In this document: positions 50,219 to 59,702 of the stretch, one piece after another
How positions within the stretch are numbered: the first letter of the stretch is position 1
Layout of the letters: the number at the start of each line of letters is the position of its first letter
Assembly: GCA_014695295.1 (NCBI GenBank)
Contig: JACJNY010000079.1
Span: 1-64,000 of the forward strand
From: Microcoleus sp. FACHB-61
Lineage (GTDB): Bacteria > Cyanobacteriota > Cyanobacteriia > Cyanobacteriales > Microcoleaceae
Reading direction: 5' to 3'
Length of the DNA: 64,000 nt
Translations under genes and position numbers: made by a program
Notes under the pieces: generated by a model
The model's database searches: none
Seen by the model: only the letters and a program-made list of their open reading frames with translations
Told to the model about the DNA's origin: nothing

Positions 50219-53200
50219 CTAAGTTGGTAGTTCAAAAAGCCTCAAATCATCCTTATTAAACCATTCTCCTTTGATGACAGCCAGGTATTCACCATTGGCA
50301 ATAATGGCAGTTTTCGGTGGCTCAAATGGCACATTACCAAAAATTTCTACACTAATTTGACTGATATTTAAACCGTTGGTTAAACCAATACTACTGATAC
50401 CTCGAATATCGTCTGTTCTGCCAAAAAGCACTAAAAGACCAGCCCGAAAATCCTCAATGATATCAACTTTATCTCGATTGGCTTGATCTGTAATAGGCAA
50501 ACCTGTACCAGGTGCCAACAGAAATAAACTCTTACCTAAACCACCTATTAGGATGTCTTGTTCTTTGTCCAATCCACCGAAAAGAACATCATCCCCATCG
50601 CCACCATCTAATGTGTCTGAGCCTGTTCCACCAGTGAGGATATCAATGTCACCACCGCCCCTTATTGAGTCGTTGCCCTTTCCGCCTTCAAGTACATCTT
50701 TTCCAGAATCAAATAATCCATCACCCCCTATCAGTGTATCGTTACCTGCTCCACCATCGAGAGTGTCATCACCGCTGTCACCATTAATTTCGTCATTACC
50801 AGCATCGCCGAAGATTTTGTCATTTCCTGAGCCTGTAAAGATAGAGTTACCAGTCACCCCTAAAAGACCATCGAAATTACTTCCGTCTAGCTTGAGATCG
50901 CCTATATTGTCATCAATGCTACCGTAGACTATCTCATCATTTGCTGAGTTGGTATCCTTAACAGCAAGAAAGATTGGTCTATCTGGTGCTTGAACTGACA
51001 AAATTCCTTCATGAACAAAAACTTTTTTAGATAGACGATCGATAGGATTTGTAAGGTAAAAGTAAGCATTTTCTTTTGTATTGAAGCGCCCTCGATCAGT
51101 GAGGATGCGATCTTTGATAATTTCTTGCTGGAGTAATCCTAACGGCTGATCCTTTTTTATCTGATTCAGCAAGTTTGTGAAAGTCTGAACAACTTGACCG
51201 TGTTCATTTACTGGCACGCTCAAACCACCAAAATCCATCTGGAATGACTCATCAGCAGTGGCAGCAAGTTGCTGATTTCCGGCAAGGCTTCGTGCTCCCA
51301 CAAGTGCTAGAGAGTAATTAGAGACTTCACTAAATTTATTGGGCGAATCTGCTTGAGTATTTCGACCATCTAAATCATAGTCAACACCTCCAAGGGTTAG
51401 GAGATCGATGCTGCTTTCTGATGGCGGATCTAAAGCAGTAATAGTGTTAACACCTACTCCATTTGGTTTTATTTCGTTGCCTTTGTCATCTTTGAAGCCT
51501 TCTTTGTAGAGGCGACCAATTTCACCGCTGACTAATGATCCCAGACTATGACCTATTAAGTTTAGATTTTCGCTAGCTGCCCCAGAATCTATTTTTAATT
51601 TGTTTAGTAGTTCCGTGACTACAAATTCTGCAACGGGTCTAATCCACTTAGCAGCAAAATAGTTACCTACTCTTAGAGATGACTCTAAATCGTTTTCATC
51701 ATCATTAGTTAGGCGACCATTAACAGAAGCTTGCTCCCAGTTTAAGAAATAAACTTTATCATTAGGTCGGACATTTGCTAAAGCTGCTGCTAGTTTGGGT
51801 AAGTTTCCCGTCGGCCCATCATTCCACCCGTGAATAACAACCCAGGTTTTTCCTGTTTCAGTTTCTGACTCAAAGGGAGATGGTTGCTTATCTGTAGAGC
51901 TAAACAGTTTTAGCTCGATTTCGCGCTTTTCCCGAGAAAAATTGTCGGGATCTGTGATTTCAAACTTTGTACGACCCAAGACTCCATAAGGAAAAGATCC
52001 GGCACCTTCACCAAGTTTTGGAACAGCATAAGCGGCTCCTACTGCTGTAGCAAGTCCAGCTAATGGGTTAACAAAGGTTACTCCTATTGCACCACCAAGA
52101 AGACCCCCAGCCGTTGCTACCAAAGTCTGTTGCAATAAAAAATCATCAGGCGATAATTTGAAGTCACCAGTTACAGAACCTTGTATGACTGCGGGAGGGT
52201 TGTTGACTGACGTGGGAACTCGCTCTGTAACAATATTAATCTTCGTGTCGCCAAAGCCAAGAGCCCGCAAGTTCAAAGTATCATCACCACCTTTGCCATC
52301 AGACTTTAACTTCACCCTGAAAGTCAGCTTTTGTCCTGGCAAAACATCAGTAAACTTAGACGGTGTAATCTCGTTTACATAACCGAACTCATCACTAACT
52401 GGAACAACATTAATTTCTCTTCCAACTACGTCTAACCCTGTGGCTATCGCATCCACCAAATTAGAACTATCGGATTTTAATTCTACCACAGAACCAAATC
52501 CCAATCCATCACCATCGCTGTCATCAACCAAATCTCTGTAAGTGGCAATTTGATCCTCGGTGACTGCAAAAACGGGTACAAGATTAGCATTAATTAATGC
52601 TTGCCTAACTTGTGGAACCGATGGATAATCTTCTCCTGTTCCCGGCGGATTTCCATCAAGAATTGTGTCGAAATTATTGGGTTTGGTAATGCCAGCTTCG
52701 TTCCCATCTCCTGCCTGATGAAATTCTGCATCTGTTGCTACAACAACGACACGGCGAGCACTGTCACGGAAACCAATTTCAATTTGACTGCGAAGTGCCG
52801 TTTGCAGTAGTCCTTCTAGCTGTGCTTCAGGTCCATCAAATGCTCCGCCACTTTCGTCGCGAACAGTTAAGTTATTTACTGTTGATTGTATCGCTGTTGC
52901 ATCAGTAGTCTGTTGCTGATTGAGACGATAGACATAATCACCACTTATTCCAAATGGATCTATAGGTTTATCTGTGAAAGACCCCACTCCAAATGTGCTG
53001 TCTGGTTGGCGCTTCTGTAATGCACTGACTAAGTTTGGTACTAGCCTGCGTACAGTAGGCAAATCGTCAGCAAACGAACCTGAAAGGTCTTGCAGCAGAA
53101 AAACATCAAGCGGTAGCTGATTAGTAACTGCTGAAGCACTCCGATCGCCATTTTCTATACTACGAACCGATCTAATAGGCTCTGAACCATCCCCAGGCAC

Positions 53201-54076
53201 CGTCACTGTAATATCTAAAGTAATTTCGCCCCCCGGTGGCAAAAACACATCGATCGTATCCGCTGACAGAATAGTTCCCGGAGTGCTCGACAGTATCTCT
53301 CCTTTCTTAATTTGAATACCAGATGCTCCCCCAATTCGATCGCTAATACCCGTGACATTCGCATCAAAAACCCCCGCTCCCGTTCCAGGATTTATCGCAA
53401 TTCGCACCCCATCCGCAGTGAAACCAAAAAGCTTCTCGCCCTCAAACAACAAGCCCCAAACATTATTGATGCCAATGTCGCCAATTTTGCTTGCTTGACC
53501 TGTGAGAGATACCGCAAACAAACTATCGCTTGTATCTCCTCTCGATGTGGCTAAAAATCGATTGTTCGCAGCGTCAAATACTAAATCCCCACTGCTGGTA
53601 AACCCAGGGCCTAAGTTAGCTGCGAAAGATGCTGCCCCGTTACTGGTATTAATTGTATATAAGTTGGAATTGCCAGCCGCATAGAGGACATCATTGGCAA
53701 ATTCTAGAGCATTAATGTTGACAACACCTGCACCCAGATCGCCAACATATGAAGTTAAAGCCGATACTGGATCGATTTTGAATAACTGAGTGGGCGTAAT
53801 TCCGAAAATCGTCCCGTCTTTAGAAACAGCGATGTCGGAGAAACTGAAGGTACTAGCAATTTGGGTAAATTTGGCTGACGGATCGATCGTTCCAACTTGT
53901 CCCCTTAGTCCGTCGAAGGTCGAAATGAAAGACGAACTGGCCCCTAACTGGCTAGCACTGCGGGTATCCAAACCATAGGACAAGATTCGATCGCCCTTGA
54001 TCTCTTCCTCCAGAGGCGCGATCGCACTCACATCCACTGCACTACCCAACAACACATCATCTGTCAGTAATTGCAT
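50219..54076 (-). CDS. Giant exoprotein: beta-propeller, VWA, lipase-like and RTX domains
   Basis: 1285 residues. About 30-270: a DUF4394-like propeller (DIAVSKDGTIFGIT, LYTINTSNGAAS). About 320-555: an integrin-beta-like VWA domain with a DLSGSF MIDAS motif and VVVATDAEFH. About 560-640: a beta sandwich. Near 650-690: a hydrophobic glycine-rich stretch. About 740-960: a lipase-type alpha/beta hydrolase with WVVIHGWNDG and nucleophile GHSLGS. About 1090-1200: RTX nonapeptides (GNDEINGDSGDDTLDGG). The end is an RTX secretion-type tail. Type I secretion and calcium-dependent folding are expected. It may be an adhesive or lipolytic surface protein. It is divergent from the STAND gene. Confidence 0.9.
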   Translation of the reverse strand: MQLLTDDVLLGSAVDVSAIAPLEEEIKGDRILSYGLDTRSASQLGASSSFISTFDGLRGQVGTIDPSAKFTQIASTFSFSDIAVSKDGTIFGITPTQLFKIDPVSALTSYVGDLGAGVVNINALEFANDVLYAAGNSNLYTINTSNGAASFAANLGPGFTSSGDLVFDAANNRFLATSRGDTSDSLFAVSLTGQASKIGDIGINNVWGLLFEGEKLFGFTADGVRIAINPGTGAGVFDANVTGISDRIGGASGIQIKKGEILSSTPGTILSADTIDVFLPPGGEITLDITVTVPGDGSEPIRSVRSIENGDRSASAVTNQLPLDVFLLQDLSGSFADDLPTVRRLVPNLVSALQKRQPDSTFGVGSFTDKPIDPFGISGDYVYRLNQQQTTDATAIQSTVNNLTVRDESGGAFDGPEAQLEGLLQTALRSQIEIGFRDSARRVVVVATDAEFHQAGDGNEAGITKPNNFDTILDGNPPGTGEDYPSVPQVRQALINANLVPVFAVTEDQIATYRDLVDDSDGDGLGFGSVVELKSDSSNLVDAIATGLDVVGREINVVPVSDEFGYVNEITPSKFTDVLPGQKLTFRVKLKSDGKGGDDTLNLRALGFGDTKINIVTERVPTSVNNPPAVIQGSVTGDFKLSPDDFLLQQTLVATAGGLLGGAIGVTFVNPLAGLATAVGAAYAVPKLGEGAGSFPYGVLGRTKFEITDPDNFSREKREIELKLFSSTDKQPSPFESETETGKTWVVIHGWNDGPTGNLPKLAAALANVRPNDKVYFLNWEQASVNGRLTNDDENDLESSLRVGNYFAAKWIRPVAEFVVTELLNKLKIDSGAASENLNLIGHSLGSLVSGEIGRLYKEGFKDDKGNEIKPNGVGVNTITALDPPSESSIDLLTLGGVDYDLDGRNTQADSPNKFSEVSNYSLALVGARSLAGNQQLAATADESFQMDFGGLSVPVNEHGQVVQTFTNLLNQIKKDQPLGLLQQEIIKDRILTDRGRFNTKENAYFYLTNPIDRLSKKVFVHEGILSVQAPDRPIFLAVKDTNSANDEIVYGSIDDNIGDLKLDGSNFDGLLGVTGNSIFTGSGNDKIFGDAGNDEINGDSGDDTLDGGAGNDTLIGGDGLFDSGKDVLEGGKGNDSIRGGGDIDILTGGTGSDTLDGGDGDDVLFGGLDKEQDILIGGLGKSLFLLAPGTGLPITDQANRDKVDIIEDFRAGLLVLFGRTDDIRGISSIGLTNGLNISQISVEIFGNVPFEPPKTAIIANGEYLAVIKGEWFNKDDLRLFELPT

Positions 54077-54451
54077 AATCCCATCTCCTCACAAATATAG
54101 TTGCGTGAAAACCAGCAAAGCCCGCCTTGCAAGCCTTCCTAGATATCTATCAGGGCGTTTCTCTGCTTTTTATGCAGTTCGCCCAGTTTTTGTAATAAAA
54201 CTTTACATTGCTCCAACAGCAGATAAGCTGTATCCCCGATCGCCCGCCAGATGCACCGTCAAACGTAGCTGACAGCCAAACACATCATTTCACAATACTC
54301 CACAATCCTGAATCTGTATAGGCTTAACGGCTCACCATTTGGCTCTACATCAAAGGCTCACTTGGCTCATTTGGCTCATTTGGCTCACTTTTTGGCTCAC
54401 CAAATCATGTAATATTATTTACTAAGGCAAAATTTCCGTAGAGGAGTCGCA
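54077..54451. other. Divergent intergenic region between the giant RTX gene and the STAND gene
   Basis: 375 bp without a gene. It contains the GGCTCA iteron array (54327-54401). The left part carries the RTX-gene leader (GAGGAGATGGGATT on the minus strand close to the ATG gives a good ribosome site). Confidence 0.6.
54327..54401 (+). promoter_or_regulatory. Iterated GGCTCA array
   Basis: GGCTC(A/T) begins at 54329, 54341, 54355, 54364, 54373, 54382 and 54394. The central copies form TTTGGCTCA units with 9-bp spacing. The array ends 50 bp before the STAND ATG and lies about 250 bp from the giant RTX start. It resembles an operator or iteron cluster; binding by the HTH domain of the STAND protein is a speculation. 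Confidence 0.6.
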
Positions 54452-56101
54452 ATGGCAGGCTTGCTCAGAGCGTCTGAAGAAGGGCTAAAAATCATTGACA
54501 TGGTAAGACGCAATCTCGGATGGAATAAAACTGAGGATGCCTGGTGTGTTGCCGCTTTAGTTTCAACAGCTACCTTAAAGCGGTTTTGGGCGAAAATAGA
54601 AATTAGACGAGAGAACTTTATCAATATTTGCAAAGCAGTAGAAATAGAAAACTGGGAATACATTGCTGAAGGCTACAAAATCAAGAAAACAGAGCCACTT
54701 TTAGCCGCCGCGATCGCAGATATCCCCCTAGACAGTGAAAACGATCGCACTTTCCCCCTTCCAGAAAACTTACCCCCCCTCAGAAATTGGGTACAGCGCA
54801 CCAAAGAAATCGACACCTTAAAAACCCTAATTGTTGAACCCCATCTTGTAGGGGCGGTGCCCCCGTGCCCGCCCTGGGGGGTTCCCATCGCCATCTCAAT
54901 TGTCGGATTACCGGGAATCGGAAAAACCTGCCTCGTCAGCCAACTAATTCGCCAACTCCACACAGAAAATACCCCCTTCGCCTGCGCCACTTGGCAATCA
55001 TTGCAATCTGCAACAGGCAAAGCACCCCCCTTCGATCGCACAATTGACTCCCTGCTATTCACCCTCTCCAACGGCGAGATTACCGCCGCCGTCAACGCTC
55101 AAAATGACTGCGGCAAAAAAACCGAAAATCTGCTCAAAATCCTCAGAGAAAAACCTTGCTTACTCGTTTTCGATCGCGCCGACACACTTTTGAAAGCAGG
55201 AGAAGCCAAAGCGGCTGGTTATTTCGCAGAGGATTGTGCAGAATATGCTTGGTTATTCAAACAACTTTTAGAAACAGAACATCAAAGCAAAATTATTTTC
55301 ACCAGTCGCGAAAGCTTAGCCGAATTGCCGTCAACAGTCACCCGCGAAATCCAGCTAAACGGATTGGATCGAGATGCCGCAGTTGCCCTATTGCAATCTT
55401 TTAATCTGACTGCGAATGCAGAGCAATTAGCGGAAATGTGCGATCGCTATTCTGGACATCCCAAAGCCTTACAACTCGTCGCAGCCTTGATTCGAGACGA
55501 TACCGAGTTTCAGGGAAATGTCGGGATTTTTCTGCACCAGAGAGACTGGTTGCTGATTCGAGATATTGAAAGAGCGATCGATGAAATGATAGCGCGTCTG
55601 GGCGACGGCGAGCAAACTTGTCTCAGCCGAATATCTGTCTATCAAACCTCAGAATATCCCCTATCTTTGGCAGGGATTAGCGCTCAAATGCCAGAGTTCA
55701 GCAAGTATGAACTTAAAGAAAATATTATTCAAGCACTGAAGCGCCGACAATTGCTATATTACGATCGCCACCTCAAATCTTATCAGTTGCATCCGCTAGT
55801 CCGAGAAAAGGGCAAGTACCTGCTAAGTCAAAACGCTGAAAATCTCCGTACCGCCCACAGCCAAGCCTATCAGTATTATATCAACATTCCCCTCAAACCA
55901 AAATCGGAATGGCAAGATATCGAGGATATTAAGCCCCTAATCAGAGCGCACTATCATGCTTCTCAAGCAGGAGATTTAGATGCGGCCAATGCGATTATTT
56001 CTGAAGTCTATGAGTATTTGCGACAGTGGAATTGTGCCGAGTTAGTATGTGCAAATCTACAGTTGCCATTGTTAATGGAAGTAAAAAACATTAGCCTTTA
56101 A
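54452..56101 (+). CDS. STAND-type NB-ARC NTPase with N-terminal HTH domain
   Basis: 549 residues; an AGGAG site 6 nt before ATG. Residues 1-75 look like the HTH-like domain that opens many cyanobacterial NB-ARC proteins (ATLKRFWAKIEIRRENFINI). The NTPase has a P-loop GLPGIGKT (152-159), Walker B LLVFDRAD, an RNBS/sensor-like IIFTSRESLAEL, GLxL-like CDRYSGHPKALQLVAA and a winged-helix domain ending HPLVREKGKYLL. A short helical C-terminus of about 90 residues stands where others carry TPR or WD40 repeats, so it may lack a classical sensor. A low-complexity stretch at 130-147 looks like a repeat inserted in frame. Signalling or defence roles are possible. Confidence 0.85.
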   Translation: MAGLLRASEEGLKIIDMVRRNLGWNKTEDAWCVAALVSTATLKRFWAKIEIRRENFINICKAVEIENWEYIAEGYKIKKTEPLLAAAIADIPLDSENDRTFPLPENLPPLRNWVQRTKEIDTLKTLIVEPHLVGAVPPCPPWGVPIAISIVGLPGIGKTCLVSQLIRQLHTENTPFACATWQSLQSATGKAPPFDRTIDSLLFTLSNGEITAAVNAQNDCGKKTENLLKILREKPCLLVFDRADTLLKAGEAKAAGYFAEDCAEYAWLFKQLLETEHQSKIIFTSRESLAELPSTVTREIQLNGLDRDAAVALLQSFNLTANAEQLAEMCDRYSGHPKALQLVAALIRDDTEFQGNVGIFLHQRDWLLIRDIERAIDEMIARLGDGEQTCLSRISVYQTSEYPLSLAGISAQMPEFSKYELKENIIQALKRRQLLYYDRHLKSYQLHPLVREKGKYLLSQNAENLRTAHSQAYQYYINIPLKPKSEWQDIEDIKPLIRAHYHASQAGDLDAANAIISEVYEYLRQWNCAELVCANLQLPLLMEVKNISL

Positions 56102-56147
56102 GATGCGGGCAAGATGCCCACCCCACAAGAAACTTGATGTGCTGTGG

Positions 56148-56166
56148 AACGGGCATCTTGCCCGTT
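56148..56166 (+). terminator. GC-rich hairpin with T-run after the STAND gene
   Basis: AACGGGCA-TCT-TGCCCGTT forms an 8-bp stem followed by TTCTTATTATT, a plausible terminator for the STAND gene. Flanking GCGGGCAAGATGCCC copies (near 56105-56119 and 56192-56206) can pair with it, so this is also a repeat cluster. The unit TGTGGAAC.GGCATC.TGCC.GTT is shared with 2197-2217. Confidence 0.6.
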
Positions 56167-56236
56167 TTCTTATTATTAGTCAGGGCGGGCAAGATGCCCA
56201 ACCCCTACTCCCCACAATCAACTTGATGTATAGACT

Positions 56237-57217
56237 TCAACTACTAGAATAAATCCCTCTTTCTTGCAGTTGCTGCATAAAAAACTCTTCCAAACTAGGC
56301 TTAGCCAAATTCATCCCAATTAGCTGCCCTCCCGTACCGCTCAAACTAGAAAGAAACTCCTTCGGATCGCCCTGCAAATGACCGTACCACAAATCATTAT
56401 CAACTTCCATATCCGGTATCCATTTTTGCAGGATATTCAAATGCCCGCCCCTACCTTGAACCCGGTAAGTTTCAGTATTGCCGAGGAGTTCGTCGATCGC
56501 ACCAATGCAGATTAACTCACCCTTCGCCAAAATAGCCACTCGATCGCAAATCTTCTCCACATCAGACAATATATGCGAATTAAAAAAAATTGTTTTTCCT
56601 TGATTTTTCAGCGATAAAATTATCTCCCGCATCTGATAGCGTCCCATCGGATCTAAACCCGACATCGGCTCATCTAAAAACACCACATCGGGATTGTTAA
56701 TCAAAGCTTGAGCCATGCCGATCCGTTGCAGCATTCCTTTAGAATATTGCCGCAACTGCTTTTTTATTGCCGCCGATTGAGCTAGCCCAACTAAATCTAG
56801 CAAATTCGGAATCCGCTGCCGCTGAATCGAGGGGGGAATTTGAAATAAGCCCGCCGCAAATTGCAAGAATTCCCAGCCGGTGAGATAATCGTAAAAATAG
56901 GGATTTTCTGGCAAATAGCCGACTCGCTGCTTCACAGTGCGATCGCCCAAAGGCCTCCCCAACAGCAGCGCCCTGCCGGAAGTCGGCTGCACTATACCCA
57001 GCAAAGTTTTCAGCAGCGTAGTTTTTCCCGCTCCATTTTGCCCTAACAGCCCGAAAGTTTCCCCCTCAGAGACAGTCAGAGTGCAACTTTTGAGCGATTC
57101 TATCTTTTGGTTCATCCAAAAGCCGGTACGGTAGAACTTGCCCAGATTAAATGTTTCCACTACTGGGGTAGCTCCGGGCCTGTCGGTGGGAGTTGGCGCA
57201 TCTATAAGAGGTTCCAT
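56237..57217 (-). CDS. ABC transporter ATP-binding protein
   Basis: 326 residues from ATG 57217; a further in-frame start lies at 57241. Motifs are Walker A GQNGAGKTT, Q-loop LPENPYFYDYL, signature YSKGMLQRI, Walker B VVFLDEPMSGLDP and switch His FNSHI. The C-terminal 80 residues resemble the DrrA/NatA type (export or ABC-2-type partner). A 45-residue N-terminal extension is unusual. No membrane partner lies next to it within the window; an ABC-2 permease may lie elsewhere. Confidence 0.92.
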   Translation of the reverse strand: MEPLIDAPTPTDRPGATPVVETFNLGKFYRTGFWMNQKIESLKSCTLTVSEGETFGLLGQNGAGKTTLLKTLLGIVQPTSGRALLLGRPLGDRTVKQRVGYLPENPYFYDYLTGWEFLQFAAGLFQIPPSIQRQRIPNLLDLVGLAQSAAIKKQLRQYSKGMLQRIGMAQALINNPDVVFLDEPMSGLDPMGRYQMREIILSLKNQGKTIFFNSHILSDVEKICDRVAILAKGELICIGAIDELLGNTETYRVQGRGGHLNILQKWIPDMEVDNDLWYGHLQGDPKEFLSSLSGTGGQLIGMNLAKPSLEEFFMQQLQERGIYSSS

Positions 57218-57327
57218 TTTCGTAAGCGAAATAAGTAGCACCTGATTATATTCTATTGCATAACTTCACTAATAATTGCTCTTTTTAATGTTAAACTAAT
57301 ATTAGCTGCACTTAAAATATTCTGAAT

Positions 57328-57534
57328 ATGGATCGTTCAAAAATTATTGCTATTATCACTGGGGTGATTTCTATAGTTTTAGCAGTTGCCTACCTGCTGC
57401 TCGTCACCATCCTCGATTTCCGAGGCGAAATGCTGCCCGCACCTCAAAGTCAGTTGCCAGTCTCGCTGCCGATTCAGCAATTGGCTAATGCTAATCTGAC
57501 TTTACCAGCACCGAGAATTTATCCTCAAGTGTGA
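57328..57534 (+). CDS. Small single-helix membrane protein
   Basis: 68 residues: MDRSKIIAIITGVISIVLAVAYLLLVTILDFRGEM is a basic N-terminus plus one membrane helix (about 7-28), then a Pro/Gln/Leu-rich tail. It is divergent from the ABC ATPase gene. I recognise the general type from cyanobacteria but no function; single-helix proteins of this size often join membrane complexes. Confidence 0.6.
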   Translation: MDRSKIIAIITGVISIVLAVAYLLLVTILDFRGEMLPAPQSQLPVSLPIQQLANANLTLPAPRIYPQV

Positions 57535-57616
57535 CACAAATAATATAATTTAAATTCCGCAATTTCGCCTATAAATTATGTACATAAAACTACGGGCGAA
57601 ATGCTGCTATTTGTAG

Positions 57617-57633
57617 GGTGCGCATGGCGCACC
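57617..57633. repeat. TAGGGTGCGC palindrome
   Basis: GGTGCGC-ATG-GCGCACC is a perfect 7-bp hairpin within TTTGTAGGGTGCGCATGGCGCACCTTA. It sits between convergent genes and matches the GTAGGGTGCG repeat class seen at 15985 and 16712. Confidence 0.6.
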
Positions 57634-57732
57634 TTACCACTATTTAGTCCGCCCAAGAAGTTCCGGGAAACTCAGTCGAGCCACGGACGAAAGTTTGACT
57701 TTTGAGCGGTTGAAACCGCTGAGTTTTCTAAA

Positions 57733-58662
57733 TTAAGACACATGAATTGCTTTCATCATGTGATATGCAACTAGCAACTGCGTCAAAGCTAGCGGGTAAC
57801 TTTGCAAAACTTCGCCAGTTGTGCCGATCAGTTTGCCAATTTCCGGGTTGCCTTGGGCGGTGCAAAATCCCCGCAGGTGCGGCAACTCGCTGCACAAGAT
57901 CATTTCCAGTTCGTTTACTTGCTCGCTGGTAGCGTGCGAGTCTACTTCCAAAACGTCAACCGGTTTGCCCATATCCCGATCGAGTCCCAAGCGAATAGCA
58001 GGTTTAAAACTCTCACTGCCTCGACCTAAAATCTCAGTAAAATCAGGGTGAGGAATTGTCGGCCTGAGCACTAAACGGACGCTCAAATTTGATTCATTTT
58101 CCGCTTCTGGCGGGTAAAAACTAACTACAACGTCGGCAACTTTGCGCTGGGGGCGAATGAATTCTTCTGAATCTGGTTCCCGCTTTTGCATTTCTGCAAG
58201 CACTTGTTCTTCAGTATAACCGCGCTTCATGATATCGCGCTTAACTTTCCACTGAGTTCGCAGCTCTTCTGGAGGAGCGAGATACACTTTTACGTCGTAA
58301 GAATCGCGGATTGTTCGGGTTGCGTAACCCAGCAAACCTTCCACTATTACAAATTTACTGGGCTTGATGTATTCCGGCGGGTCGAATGTACCTGTGGTGT
58401 GGTTGTAGATCGGTTTGAGAATTGCTTCTCCGGTGCGCAGGAGGCTGAGGTGCTGCTGCATGATGTCAAGGTAATTGCAGTCGGGATGCAATGCTGTGAT
58501 CCCGATTTCTGCCCGCTGCTTTCTGTCGTAGCGGTGATAGTCGTCAGTGCAAATCACAGTGACATTTTCTGACCCCAATACTTGGGCAATTCCCCGCGTC
58601 AGGGTGGTTTTGCCCGCTGCGCTGTCTCCGACAATACCGAGAATAATTGGTCGATCGCTCAT
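57733..58662 (-). CDS. Phosphoribulokinase/uridine-kinase-like protein (second PRK-type family)
   Basis: 309 residues from ATG 58662. P-loop ILGIVGDSAAGKTTLT (residues about 6-21), then VTVICTDDYHRYDRKQRAEIGITALHP, PIYNHTTGTFDPPEYI and VIVEGLLGYATRTIRD, the layout of the PRK fold. Compared with photosynthetic Prk the N-terminus lacks the paired regulatory Cys pattern and the C-terminal half differs, so this is probably the PRK paralogue found in many cyanobacteria rather than the Calvin-cycle enzyme. Its substrate is unknown; redox control by thioredoxin is not expected. Confidence 0.85.
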   Translation of the reverse strand: MSDRPIILGIVGDSAAGKTTLTRGIAQVLGSENVTVICTDDYHRYDRKQRAEIGITALHPDCNYLDIMQQHLSLLRTGEAILKPIYNHTTGTFDPPEYIKPSKFVIVEGLLGYATRTIRDSYDVKVYLAPPEELRTQWKVKRDIMKRGYTEEQVLAEMQKREPDSEEFIRPQRKVADVVVSFYPPEAENESNLSVRLVLRPTIPHPDFTEILGRGSESFKPAIRLGLDRDMGKPVDVLEVDSHATSEQVNELEMILCSELPHLRGFCTAQGNPEIGKLIGTTGEVLQSYPLALTQLLVAYHMMKAIHVS

Positions 58663-58875
58663 TGTTTTTACCCGGACGGACAATAGCAAATTTTCTTGTC
58701 AATCTTAAATCTTATCAAAATTGTGTTCGATCCGATCGCTCGCTCGCTTTGACTTGATCCCCCCGGGAGTCTCCCCAATCTGTAAAATAATTGTAAAATT
58801 TCTTAATATAATGCGACGCGGGAGAGTCAGGGAGTATCTGATTAAAAAATCACGCCCATTTCTCAACAGCCCACG

Positions 58876-59589
58876 ATGTCGATCGTACTTTTGAATCCGG
58901 CTATTGTCAGAATTTCGGGAAAATTACCCCTGCGAAGTGTCCCGGTAGTCTCTTTTGTCTTTTGTAGTGCAAATTGCAGCAGCGGTGGGACTCGTGGGAT
59001 ATTTTTGCTTTCAAAACCGACAGCAAGCAGTGAATCAATTTGCCAGTCAATCAAGCGACGCGGAGGCCGATCGAATTTACCCGCAATATGAAGTTTTAGC
59101 CACAGCTTTCGCTGTGCGTGACAAATTAGTAGAAATTTGCTCTCACCACGCAATCATGCGATCAGAAACCTGTTTTTTTTACTCTTGCTTACCTGCTGCA
59201 ACGCCTCTTTCCTTGAAAAAAAGCGGTTTCGACGCACCCGTGCGTAATTCCTAAATTTCAACAAATCTTAAGTTTAACTAAGCCTGTAGCAAGCTACTGT
59301 CGCTAGCTTCAATCTCAAAAACAATCAAAGCTTTAGTCTCCGCATTGGGATAAATATTGGTGGGGTAGTAGCGGGAGTCATTGGTTTAACTAAATTTAGT
59401 TACGATTTGTGGGGGGATACAGTAAATGTTGCTCAGCGGATGGAATCAAGCGGTATTCCAGGGGAAATTCAGGTGACTGCTGAGGTTTACGATCGTTTAA
59501 AAGATAAATTTTTGTTTAAAAAACGCGGTGCTGTTGAGATTAAAGGTAAAGGAGAAACGATCGTTTATTTGTTGGTGGGGCGAAATTAG
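58876..59589 (+). pseudogene. Eroded class III adenylate cyclase with N-terminal membrane/Cache-type region
   Basis: Two pieces of what looks like one receptor gene remain. Near 58915-59090, KLPLRSVPVVSF is followed after a frameshift (about 58958) by FVVQIAAAVGLVGYFCFQNRQQ, a membrane helix plus the start of a Cache-like domain. From 59338 to 59589 the reading LRIGINIGGVVAGVIG, LTKFSYDLWGDTVNVAQRME and YDRLKDKFLFKKRG is the C-terminal half of a class III cyclase with the transition-state Asn and Arg. The metal-binding Asp half and the whole sensor are gone. It is not translatable as one protein. Confidence 0.75.
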
Positions 59590-59702
59590 TTTATTACCCC
59601 TCGATCGTGCGGCGGTTGAAACCAATCCTACACAAACTTTCGTCCCAGCAGAGGGGAACTAAGAAATCAAGGGGATATTTACGCCGGATTTGATATTACT
59701 AA

